Origin: Balamuthia mandrillaris
Taxonomy: Eukaryota; Discosea; Longamoebia; Balamuthiidae
Direction: 5' to 3'
DNA length: 64,000 nt
Assembly: GCA_031835245.1 (NCBI GenBank)
Contig: JAVKOQ010000085.1
Span: 62,001-126,000, forward strand
Every line of letters begins with the position of its first letter. The first letter of the stretch is position 1. The notes beneath the pieces were generated by a model, which saw nothing but the letters and a program-made list of their open reading frames with translations, did no database searches and was not told the DNA's origin. Of the stretch, positions 14,001 through 30,019 are shown one piece after another. Made by a program: the position numbers and the translations under genes.

Positions 14001-14438
14001 ACAATTCACAAAGTTTAGCTGACGAAGAGTCGTCTGCGTGACAGCTGCAAAGGAGAACACCGCGAATCCGTTTTCTTCGCACAGCAGAGTGACTCCTTCG
14101 TCTTCGTTGGAGACAAACCCTTCAGGCAGAGCTCCATCTTCACCTTCAGCATAATCACGAGCGGTCACTGCAAAGTCTCCAAAAAGAGACAAGGTGGCCC
14201 CGGACGCGAGTCGATGGGTGCCTCTCAGGTAGACCACCTCCAGGCTACCTCCGGAGGCCGTTTCGTAATGGTCCAGAACGGCTTTAGCCGTTTGAAGTGG
14301 AGCAGACAAGGAGCCATCCCCGGTGGTGTCGTTGCCGAATTGGAAGGAGATGTAGAAGGTGGCTTGGCCGTAGGACGCAGAGGGACAGGAGCCGCAGAAA
14401 AGCAACGCGCAGGCCACAAGAATAACAAGTCTTGGCAT
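11025..14438 (-). CDS. Single-pass surface protein with right-handed beta-helix repeats (family member A)
   Basis: Eight exons rebuilt by phase and by alignment to the copy at 43798: 14438..13900, 13838..13689, 13495..13089, 13008..12484, 12405..12181, 12105..11912, 11842..11521, 11467..11025 (934 residues). The 69-nt intron 11843-11911 is in frame and could be retained. Features: signal peptide (MPRLVILVACALLFCGS); repeated short motifs such as NSYFERNYAARGGALYL and NSVFYRNSAQTGGAIY, typical of parallel beta-helix or polymorphic-outer-membrane-like repeats; a Cys-rich segment CDCDQPYDSCNTC; a beta-rich membrane-proximal region; an acidic stalk; one C-terminal membrane helix (FGLVIGVPAAVLVALLAFGV) and a KKKKRAQR cytosolic tail. 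A cell-surface adhesin or recognition role is inferred from architecture only. Confidence 0.8.
13540..13682 (+). repeat. GAAA/GAAAC microsatellite in an intron
   Basis: Tandem AAAGA and AACGACAAG units inside intron 2 (13496-13688) of the minus-strand beta-helix gene, pyrimidine-rich on the sense strand. A similar GAAAGAAACGACAAG patch recurs near 52430-52470 in an intron of the SLC35 gene. Confidence 0.85.
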
Positions 14439-15269
14439 TTCGTTGGTTGCGAGGAGGAAAGAAAACGGAGGTCAGCTTTCCTGTCTGAACTCCCCCCCCC
14501 CCAGAGTTGCAATTTGATTGAGAAAGAGCAAATGTGGAATGACAACAACACATATTACCTCTTGTAAATGTTCCTTTTACAGTTTTGCCGATTGAATTGT
14601 AGGCATCCGTGGTTGTGTTCTTTTTTCTTAATTTCATTCCTTTACTTCATTTCGTCCGTTGCCATTAGCTATGGAGCCCCAACGGCTCAATTTGAAAACA
14701 CAGTAACTCTCCACCTTGCGGGTCGAATTGTTATTGACTTTGGCAACCGGTCGACTGCGTCGGGAGGCAACGCTTGCTGATGAAGGGTGCTAGGAGAGTA
14801 GGTAAATTGGTGGAAGAGGCAAAGAAGAGGGAGCTGCAGGCCGGGTGCTCGTTAGGCGCACTCCATGCGGGGGAAACCGTGAGCATATGCCATACTCCCT
14901 GCTTAGCAAAGCTGTAAATGGAATTCTGTAGCGGCAACGGGAGTCGAACTGAAGGCACAAAAAAAATCGAAAATGATTGCTTGTTGTGGGTGTCGAACGG
15001 GCGCCGATCATTTTTTTGACCACAAAACTCAAGATTGTCATCCATCGGAGTCGAACGGACGTCGGTCGCGTCAATTTTATAATAATTTCCAATCCTTTTA
15101 ATAATAATAAAAATAAAAATAAACAAAAAATAAAAAGGAAAAGAAAGACAGGAAAGAAAGAAAGAACGGCCGTATCAACTTTAAAGTAACAAAGAAGAAC
15201 TTCAACAAAAAAAAATAAAAGGACCTCAACTCACACACACAAAGTTCAAGAAAAAATTAAAAAAAAGGT
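14439..15269. other. Intergenic region with divergent promoters; GTCGAA-type short repeats
   Basis: Between two divergently transcribed genes. There is no convincing ORF. It holds a C10 run near 14493 and AT-rich stretches before the F-box gene. The words GTCGAAC or GTCGAAT recur near 14722, 14943, 14992 and 15050, the last three about 50-58 bp apart. They resemble T-arm ends of minus-strand tRNAs, but no clover-leaf can be folded around them. Confidence 0.5.
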
Positions 15270-16493
15270 ATGGAGGCAGAACTCAATGTGTTGGACTTGC
15301 CGGGGGAATTATTGAGCCTCATCCTGGGCTTCATCGAAACGAAGGCTCTCTACCCGTCGTTCCTCGTTTGCAACGCTTTTTGCGAGGCAGCCCTGGACGA
15401 GCACGTGTGGCGGCTGCGTTGCAAGAACGACCTCGGGATAGACCAGGCCGATTTTCACGGCAACTGGTGTGTAACTTATAAAGGTACACATAGTCGTTTA
15501 TTTCATCTTGTTCTCTTCTTCTCTCTGGTGGCTTTCTTTCTGGTTTGTGTTTTCCCATCCCGAACACACCTTTTTTTTTTTCTTAAAAAAAAAAAATAAA
15601 CACGCACACAGACGCGCTGTTATCTTGGGATCCTTCGCAAGCAACGCTCCCACACAAGGAACGGGTGGAATACAGGTTGGCCAACGGCATGAAGAGTGTC
15701 AATGATGACAGTGCAAGGGAGGTCATAACTTCTGGCCCAGGGCAAAACTTGTTCATCGACAATGCCAACCTGCGATGGATGGGCAGGTCAGTCGTTTTTT
15801 CTTCCTGCTTCTCTTCTCTCCTCTCGTTCTCTGCTTCTCTTGCTCCTCCCAAATAACTTTGTTTTAACACTTTTCGTCTTCCTTGTTTACAAAAAAAAAA
15901 AAAAAAGCCTGTTCCTATCCGTGAGAGGAAAACGAAGCCTTCACAAAGGACGCACGCAGGTCAACTTTAAGATCACCGCCACTGGCAACTCCTTCATGAC
16001 GATCGGCCTCGTGGAGGACTCTTGGGACTGTCGCCTTCATGCATGGAGGCCCAATGCCATCAAACGGAATTGGTGCTGGACCAATCGTTCTCTATACAGT
16101 CATAGTGGTAATGCTTGTTTGTTTTGTTGCTTTGAACATTGTTTTTTTTTTTTTGACTTTTTTAACCCAAACAAACAAAAAAAAGTGGACGGCAACTCCA
16201 ACAGCAGTTCCGAAGGGAGACCTCACAAGAAGAATCTGCCCGAGTGGAGCACCGGCTCTTTCCTCTCCTTCATTGCCGACTTTGAAGCACGAACGATCGA
16301 GCTCTACTGCGACAAGGTCCTCTGCGAGCGCTGCAAGATGCCCGCCGATCTGGAGCGGCTGTGGCCCGTAGCTGCCCTCTACGACAGCGGCAACGCCGTC
16401 TCGTTGGTGCCGACCACCTGTGAAAATCAGATCCCTCCTTCAGCTTCCTCTGCTGTTCCTGTTGCGGAAGCGGGCGAGCGATATAACCAGTGA
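15270..16493 (+). CDS. F-box and SPRY domain protein
   Basis: Exons 15270..15483, 15612..15786, 15908..16107, 16186..16493 (298 residues); acceptors follow poly-A runs. The N-terminus is an F-box: LDLPGELLSLILGFIETKAL, then a conserved VWRLRC after about 40 residues. F-boxes bind Skp1 and make the protein a substrate adaptor of an SCF (cullin-1) ubiquitin ligase. The rest reads as a SPRY/B30.2-type fold (VNFKITATGNSFMTIGLVED, later FLSFIADFEARTIELYCD), the usual place for substrate binding. First of a run of F-box genes reaching to 28.1 kb. Substrate unknown. Confidence 0.8.
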
Positions 16494-16914
16494 TGGAGAT
16501 GAGAGAGGTGCTCAACGCTCTTCAATGAGGCTGTCGTTGTCAATGTTCTGGTTTGGATTCAGGTTCTCTCATTCTGGCTTCTTCGAAGAAGCCAGAATGA
16601 ATCTCGTGTTGATACAGCAAGATGTCGGGACCAACAACACCACCAGAGTTATTCAAGCAAATGAAGAGAAAAGCGTTGCTGAACTCTTATTTCTGAAGGC
16701 AAATGTTTAAATAGCACAGGTTCTGGTGAGTATTACACAAAAACTATGCCCAAGCGTGTCATGCTTAGTGCACCGGCCCATGAAGGGGTAGGCATGCCAA
16801 GGAGAAATGAACATTTAATTATAAAAGAAGGAAAAGGCAGAACGGCACGTGTTGCTCTTTCTTCAAGTCGTCACGACGTTGCCCTCGTGCTGTAATCCCA
16901 GGAGAAGAAAGCAA
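16494..16914. other. Intergenic region with a perfect 32-bp palindrome
   Basis: A 421-bp gap between two same-strand F-box genes. Apart from the palindrome at 16569-16600, nothing recognisable; short ORFs here have no protein-like features. Confidence 0.6.
16569..16600. repeat. Perfect 32-bp palindrome
   Basis: The left half TCATTCTGGCTTCTTC is followed directly by its exact reverse complement. It lies 76 bp after the stop codon of the F-box-SPRY gene. It could be a 3'-end hairpin, a protein-binding site or a fragment of a mobile element; the sequence alone cannot decide. Confidence 0.9.
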
Positions 16915-17886
16915 ATGGAGGAGCTCCCGAACGAACTCGGCCAGCTCGTATGTCAGCACGTCGGCTCTCCTCGCGATCTCGCGGCCTTGATGCAGGTTTC
17001 CCAGCGATGGAAAACGTGGAGTTTGCTCTCGTCACACTCTATATATATTATTTTTTTTTTTGGTTTTTGTTTTTTAACAGCAGAGCATTTTTTTTTTTGT
17101 TAAAAAAAAAAGGCTGGCCTCCAGTAATGCTGTTTGGAAGAGATTGTACTTTGACACATGTTCCAGACTCGATGGCAAGTGTAACGCTTTGCTCTTATGT
17201 GTTTCTTTTCTTTTTCTTTTTCTTTTCATTTTTTTTCTCTTTCTCTATTCCTTATTCTTTTATTGTTTATTGTGTCTTTTGCTCGCTCTCTTGCAGAGCA
17301 AGCTCTGGCAAAGGCCTCTCAGAGCCTCTCCAGCACCGTCGTAGAGAAACAGTGGATGGACATGCCGCACGAAGCTCACGAGGAGATGCTGTCCTCTTTT
17401 CTTCCGTTCAGCGACAAGAACGGCCCTTTGGTGGTCTCTCCACCAAAGGAGAAAGCCATGGAAGGAAACGTGCGGCGAAGACGTCCGAGGAAGGAGGGAA
17501 GAGTGCGACCAACTCATCACGTTAAATGGATGGGTTTGACGAAGCGAGTGGTGCTTGGTAAAAAGAAAAAGAAAAAGAAGCCTGTTCTGATGAAGGTTTG
17601 CTTTTGTTTGTTTTTACTTTCTTCGTTTTCTGTTTTCTCCTCCTCTTCCTTCTTCTTGTTGTTTTTCTTCATTCTTCATTCTTCTTCATCTTCTTGTTCT
17701 TGTTCTTCTCCTTCTTCTTCTTCCTCTTCTTGTTCTTCTTGTTCTTCTTGTTCTTCTTCTTCTTCTTGTGTTGTTCCTCTTAAAGGTGGTAACATGATTT
17801 AAAATGCTGTTATAGGTGGTAGTAATGGGCAACCTTGGAGGTACCCTCTCTGAATGCCCTTACTCTTGTGCTTCCTCTCTTTCTTA

Positions 17887-17931
<45 letters not shown>

Positions 17932-18801
17932 GCTCGCTATCACTCACGCTTATGGGCAACCAAGTTGGAAAAACAAGTTTAGTTGCAAAGCTGAGCGGAG
18001 AAGATGGGTTCGATCCGGTGCATCCAGAACTCATCCCTGTAAAGTTTGATAATCGCACTCTCAGGTACTTTATCTTTCAAGTTCTCTTTTGTTCTCTCTC
18101 TTACAATTCAACGCAAAGAATGTTTTATGGACGTAAAGAAGTGCGAGTGTCTCTCTGGGACACTGAAATGTGGGATACTAGCTTTAGCATGGAGTCCTAC
18201 AGGTTCTTGCTCTTCTGTCTTGCTTCTTTTTTTTTCTCGATTGCTCAAAACATCTTTTTGGTTCAAACAGAAGGAAACAAATCTCAGAAGCTGGAGAGGA
18301 CTATAGCCAAATGCGGCTGATCACATATCTCAATACTGACGTCTTCCTCCTCTGCTTTGATCTTACTGGTTTGCCTTCTTCGTTCTTGTTCCTATGCTTG
18401 TTCTCGTGCTCGTTCTCCTCCTTCTTAAGCTTGTCGTCTCTCTCTCGTGTCTCTTCTGTTCGAATGGCTTACCAGCAACGAGAACGCACAGACAAACTCT
18501 CATTTGAATACATTACCTCCAAATGGGTCAGAGAAATCTTCCGCTTTGCGCCCTACACCCCGTTCGTCATCATTCTATGCGGCACCAAGTCCGATCGCAA
18601 GGTTCGCTCACTTCTTTTGGCTTTGTTTTTTCTTTTCTCATCATGATCGCAGGATGAGAGGCAAGTCAGCAAGAAGGATGCTTTGGCATGCGCCAAACAC
18701 ATCAAAGCTTACGCATACGTCGAATGCTCCACAGGTTTTTTTCATGCTCTCTCTCTCTCTCTCTCTCTCTCTTTGCAAAAGAGAACGAGTAGCGAAAACA
18801 T

Positions 18802-18833
<32 letters not shown>

Positions 18834-19204
18834 CTCCCTCCTCTTACTTCCTCTCTCTTTTCCTTTTCGTTGCGTTAACCATCCAAGTTACGGGAGCAAA
18901 CCTGCAAAATGTGGTGATAGCATGTGTGGACGGCGTAATGGAAATGCTTCCCATTGAAAAAGCCCAACGAGGCCATTTCAGAGACATATACGTTGAACAA
19001 AGTCCAGGCGTCACTTGGGAGGATGATGGCCCATGGCGAGAACCTTTGGGGGGATGGAGCGACCAGGTCTTGAATCCCAGCCTCAACGTGAAGGGTCGAT
19101 GGATGGACGCTTATGGAGACGTTGGACGTGTACGCACGCCAGAGCTGGTGGAGGAGGAGTACTTGGCATTCAAACCTGCAGAACATACCGTGTTTTATTG
19201 TTAA
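16915..19204 (+). CDS. F-box protein fused to a degenerate Rho-family GTPase
   Basis: Ten exons: 16915..17030, 17113..17174, 17297..17595, 17816..17840, 17965..18064, 18119..18202, 18271..18368, 18492..18601, 18653..18734, 18888..19204; all phases agree (430 residues). Residues 1-55 are an F-box (MEELPNELGQLVCQHVGS, then NAVWKRLYFDTC). A basic linker leads into VVVMGNLGVGKTSL, the beta-1 strand and P-loop of a Rho GTPase, completed by a 25-nt exon. TKSD (G4) and ECS (G5) are present, and FDLTDKLSFEYITSKW aligns without gaps to the Rho helix-3 region. Odd: Gly12 is Leu (L166), switch-I Thr35 is Val (V193), and DTAGQE reads DTEMWD (W219 for Gln61), followed by an insertion; no CAAX box, though the last residue is Cys. 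GTP hydrolysis is probably lost. Intron 2 (17175-17296) is GC-AG. Confidence 0.78.
17598..17775 (+). repeat. TTC/TTG pyrimidine-rich microsatellite in an intron
   Basis: TTCTTCTTG-type repeats filling intron 3 (17596-17815) of the F-box-Rho gene. Pure CT runs follow in intron 4 (about 17887-17926) and in intron 9 (about 18749-18840). Confidence 0.85.
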
Positions 19205-19267
19205 CAACACATCATTCTAGCGCGAGATCATCTTCATCCTGTCGATTCTATTCATTCACACACCCCC

Positions 19268-26954
<7,687 letters not shown>

Positions 26955-27280
26955 TTCCCGTTACGCGTTAACGTTACCCTATCTGGCGGTCTTCATGTCG
27001 ACACAGAAAGCACCGTTTGCAGGCCCAAAGTCGACAGAAAAAACTTCCTGCATCTCATTTATTCACGACGACACGAAGTTCCACGTCATCAGGCTTTTGC
27101 CCGAGTCATTCTGAGAAATTTCTTTGTTTAAATATACTATTCCAAAAATATTTCTTTGTTGAAATATGCTCTTCCGTTTTATACTTTTTTTTTTCTCTTC
27201 GGTTCCTCCTATCTTTGAGGGGTTCTGAGCTGCATCCCAGCCCCTACTTTTTTCTGCTTCACAAAAAAAAAAAGACAATA

Positions 27281-28138
27281 ATGGGTGAATGGATGTCGCG
27301 AGAGCAGAGGCAAGAGGCGCTGTGGGTCTTGATCATGGCCATTCACCAACCGCCGGACATCTCCTCACCGGTGAGCTTGGTGCCAATGGAGCTGCTACGC
27401 TATCACATCCTTCCGTTCCTCCATCCCCAAGGAGCAGCCTGGCATTGGTCTGTTGATCCACCACCAGGGCAAACGAGGCAGCTGGATGAGGTGCTTCAAG
27501 GGAGGTCTCCTCCCACGATGGAGGTGAGGAGAACGCAGGATGGATGGCAATACATCCGCACAAGGGAATCCCTGCGCCCCTGGCAGGTCAACTACGTGGA
27601 GCTCACCATTAAACACTTCAATGGCGTGGGCTTCATGGTGGGTATTGCGGAGGAGGCGGTGGCTCGCAGGACCACCGTCGTGGAGAAAGACACCAAGCTC
27701 TGGGGCTTGTACTATCATGGCCATATTTATGTGCACGGCCGGCTTGTCCCAGAAGATCGAATGGTGACTGGTCACTCCAAAAGGAGACGAAAGTTTTGGG
27801 ACGGCTGTGTGGTGGGCATCCATGTTGACACCAAACAAGGCCTCCTCGCCTTCTTTCTCAATGGCACACAAGTCACTCCCGCCATGTATGATCCTGACCT
27901 ACAAATATCCTCGCCTTCTTCTTCATCTTCACCCTCATCTTCGTCACCATCTTTATCTTCCTCATCCCTCAGCCCCTTAACTTCGTCCCCATTGTTGTAT
28001 CCAATGGTATTCAGTGGAGGTTCCGAAGATCGTGTGGTGCTGAGCGGTTGGGTGGAGCGCATTCCTGAATTGTCCTTGCAACAGCCCTGTTCCCCTCCTC
28101 TGGACGCCTTGGCGGACCTCTGGCCAGAGGAGCAGTAG
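27281..28138 (+). CDS. SPRY/B30.2 protein with a degenerate F-box-like N-terminus
   Basis: Single exon, 285 residues, start at the first ATG after an A-rich leader. Residues 25-45 (SLVPMELLRYHILPFL) resemble the first helix of an F-box, but the second half is not conserved. The middle is SPRY: VNYVELTIKHFNGVGFMVGI, KLWGLYYHGHIYVHG, GCVVGIHVDTKQGLLAFFLN, with a Ser-rich insert and a closing LLYPMVFSGGSEDRVVL. It probably binds a protein partner. It is intronless among intron-rich neighbours, which could mean a retroposed copy. Transcribed away from the F-box-RasGEF gene across a 326-bp shared promoter region. Confidence 0.75.
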   Translation: MGEWMSREQRQEALWVLIMAIHQPPDISSPVSLVPMELLRYHILPFLHPQGAAWHWSVDPPPGQTRQLDEVLQGRSPPTMEVRRTQDGWQYIRTRESLRPWQVNYVELTIKHFNGVGFMVGIAEEAVARRTTVVEKDTKLWGLYYHGHIYVHGRLVPEDRMVTGHSKRRRKFWDGCVVGIHVDTKQGLLAFFLNGTQVTPAMYDPDLQISSPSSSSSPSSSSPSLSSSSLSPLTSSPLLYPMVFSGGSEDRVVLSGWVERIPELSLQQPCSPPLDALADLWPEEQ

Positions 28139-28678
28139 TTTAAAAAACACGCATTGATGGGGAGAGCGTCTCCGCTTTGAAAAAAAGAGCACTGTTACAG
28201 TGAATTCCTTTAACTCGAAACAGGGGGAGAAGCAAAGGAAGTGAAATTAACACCCAGCTTATCTCATTTCCTCAGTTTTTGCAAGCGAGAAGCCACACGG
28301 GGTCACAGCAGTGCCGCAAGGAGCTCCTTCCACACTGCTGTTGGCCTCGGCGGGCAGTAGCAGGCGCAGTGCTCTGATCGGTAACCGGAAGTTTCAAACC
28401 ACCAATCAAAAATCAAACAAAGGTTGAAACTTACCATAAAAAGGCTTTTTTTGTTTCTGGGAGAGATCCTTCTCTTTCAGGTCGACAAAGATTCATTGCT
28501 CCGTGGTAATATTACTTTCGTGTCGACTTGAGCCAACGTTTTCTTTTAAAATACAATATTCAATTGGTTCTCCAAAATGTAAAGCAGTTTTCATTTTTGA
28601 TTTTTAATTGGTGATTTGAAATTTGTATTCATTTTTTTTGTTTATTAGACGAGGAGAAAAAAAAAAGGGATAAGAAGA
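28139..28678. other. Intergenic region with inverted AT-rich motifs
   Basis: 540 bp without a gene. AAGTTTCAAACC near 28388 is inverted as GGTTGAAACTT near 28423. CACCAATCAAAAATC near 28399 has an inverted partner near 28597-28616 (TTGATTTTTAATTGGTGA). A relative of this motif recurs near 42319. It may be a short non-autonomous repeat or promoter elements. Confidence 0.45.
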
Positions 28679-29763
28679 ATGACCCCGGTGCGGCAGTTAC
28701 TGCGAGGCGTGGTAGCCTTTGGCTGTTTGTGGTTGGTTTATTTGGCGGCCACCTCATTTTTTTTCACCACGCCGCAACCACCGCCACCACCCGGTGGCGT
28801 GTTTGTGCCCTGTGTGGAGCGGATACCAAAGTTTGTTGTTTATTCCATCCAACGCAGTGGCACTCATTTCCTGCAAGAGGTACGCATTGCAAGCACAGCA
28901 TTGAATTTTTTGTTTAAAAAAAAAAAACAATGACATGTTAACCCCAGCCAAACACGGATAGCTGCTGAATGGATATCCGTCGTTGAATGTCACGCTAGAG
29001 TTGTTCCATCCGTTGAGACCTGTGACCTCTCCTAATGTCACAGAATTCTTCTTTTTCTGCTCCCTGCTCTTGTTCATGCAGCAATAACAGCATCAAGATG
29101 TGGAACAACAACCGTGGCTATTGGCCACATTAAAGCAAGCCAACTATTCTATCATTCGCAAAAAGAGGTTGGACCTGTTGGCAGCTTTTCTTTCCTGGGA
29201 AACACAGATAGAACACAAAGACAAGATCCTTTCCTGGAACTGTGACACACCTGAATGCAAAGCTCAATACCAAAACTTGACCATTCGACCCACCATGCAG
29301 AAACTTATGCGTTTCATAAAAAGGCGTGAGAACATGATCATACAACAAGAACGGTTGTTGAATGAGGTAAAGAGGACCTTCTCCTTCTCTTTCTTCTTCT
29401 TGTTCTTCTTCTGCTTCGTCTTCATTCTTCATTCTTCATTCTTCATTCTTGTTCTTGTTCTTCTTCTTCTTCTTCTTCTTCTTCTTCTTCTTGTGTCTTT
29501 ACAACAGAGTATCACTCAACCTATTGATTACACAGCTGGATGTTCGGCATATTAACGTGACTTACGAGGAACTGACCACCAACACCCGCGAAGAGCTCTG
29601 TCGAGTCATCCAGTTCTTGGGGTGTGATTGCGCCTTGCTCCAAGACACTCCACCGGACATTCAAAAGTTGCACCCCAAGCCCAAGTCCGCCTATTTTGAG
29701 AATTGGGACGAGGTGGTGCAGGTCCTGAAAGACACACGTTATGCTTGGATGTTAAATACATAA
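28679..29763 (+). CDS. Type II membrane sulfotransferase-like protein
   Basis: Exons 28679..28879, 28962..29036, 29091..29366, 29536..29763 (259 residues); the end of exon 2 is the least certain boundary. An N-terminal membrane anchor (LLRGVVAFGCLWLVYLAATS) is followed by a Pro-rich stem. VYSIQRSGTHFLQELLNGYP fits the 5'-phosphosulfate-binding loop of PAPS-dependent sulfotransferases. The distal VTYEELTTNTREELCRVIQF fits the segment after the 3'-phosphate-binding region (usually YEDL..dP...L..i..FLG). The RKKRLDLLAAFLSW stretch is also typical. Likely Golgi sulfation of a sugar or protein. Short for the family, so a compact or decayed member is possible. Confidence 0.68.
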
Positions 29764-30019
29764 CAACTTAAAAGCACAACTGTTAACCATTTGGTTTGTT
29801 AATGTGAATAGCCGGTCAAACTTGTGTATACTAAGACCAAGAATAAGCAGAAGAAGAGTACAAGGGCAGTGAGTTTATCTTTTCTCTCCCAGGCGCAAGC
29901 TTGAGGAAGAAAACCTCATACAATGCAGAGGAAGTGGCACAAGGTTCATTTTATTTTATTTTTCTTTTTATTTTTATTTTATTTCTAATAAAAACAAAGG
30001 GAGGAGGGTGAGTTACGCA
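29764..30019. other. Convergent intergenic region
   Basis: Lies between two stop codons facing each other. TTTTATTTT-type AT-rich sequence near 29948-29990 probably serves 3'-end formation; no gene seen. Confidence 0.5.

Noticed and set aside
14940-15062. Possible minus-strand tRNA 3' ends (GTTCGACTCC-like)
   Set aside because: No matching 5' acceptor or D-arm within 70-90 bp; sequence upstream is AT-rich.
17825-19204. A separate Rho gene starting at the ATG of MGNLG
   Set aside because: It would lack the beta-1 strand, and the VVV residues just before it align to Rho and are in phase with the F-box exons. Kept as the main alternative.
28754-29077. 107-codon minus-strand ORF
   Set aside because: Shadow of the sulfotransferase-like gene and its poly-A intron.
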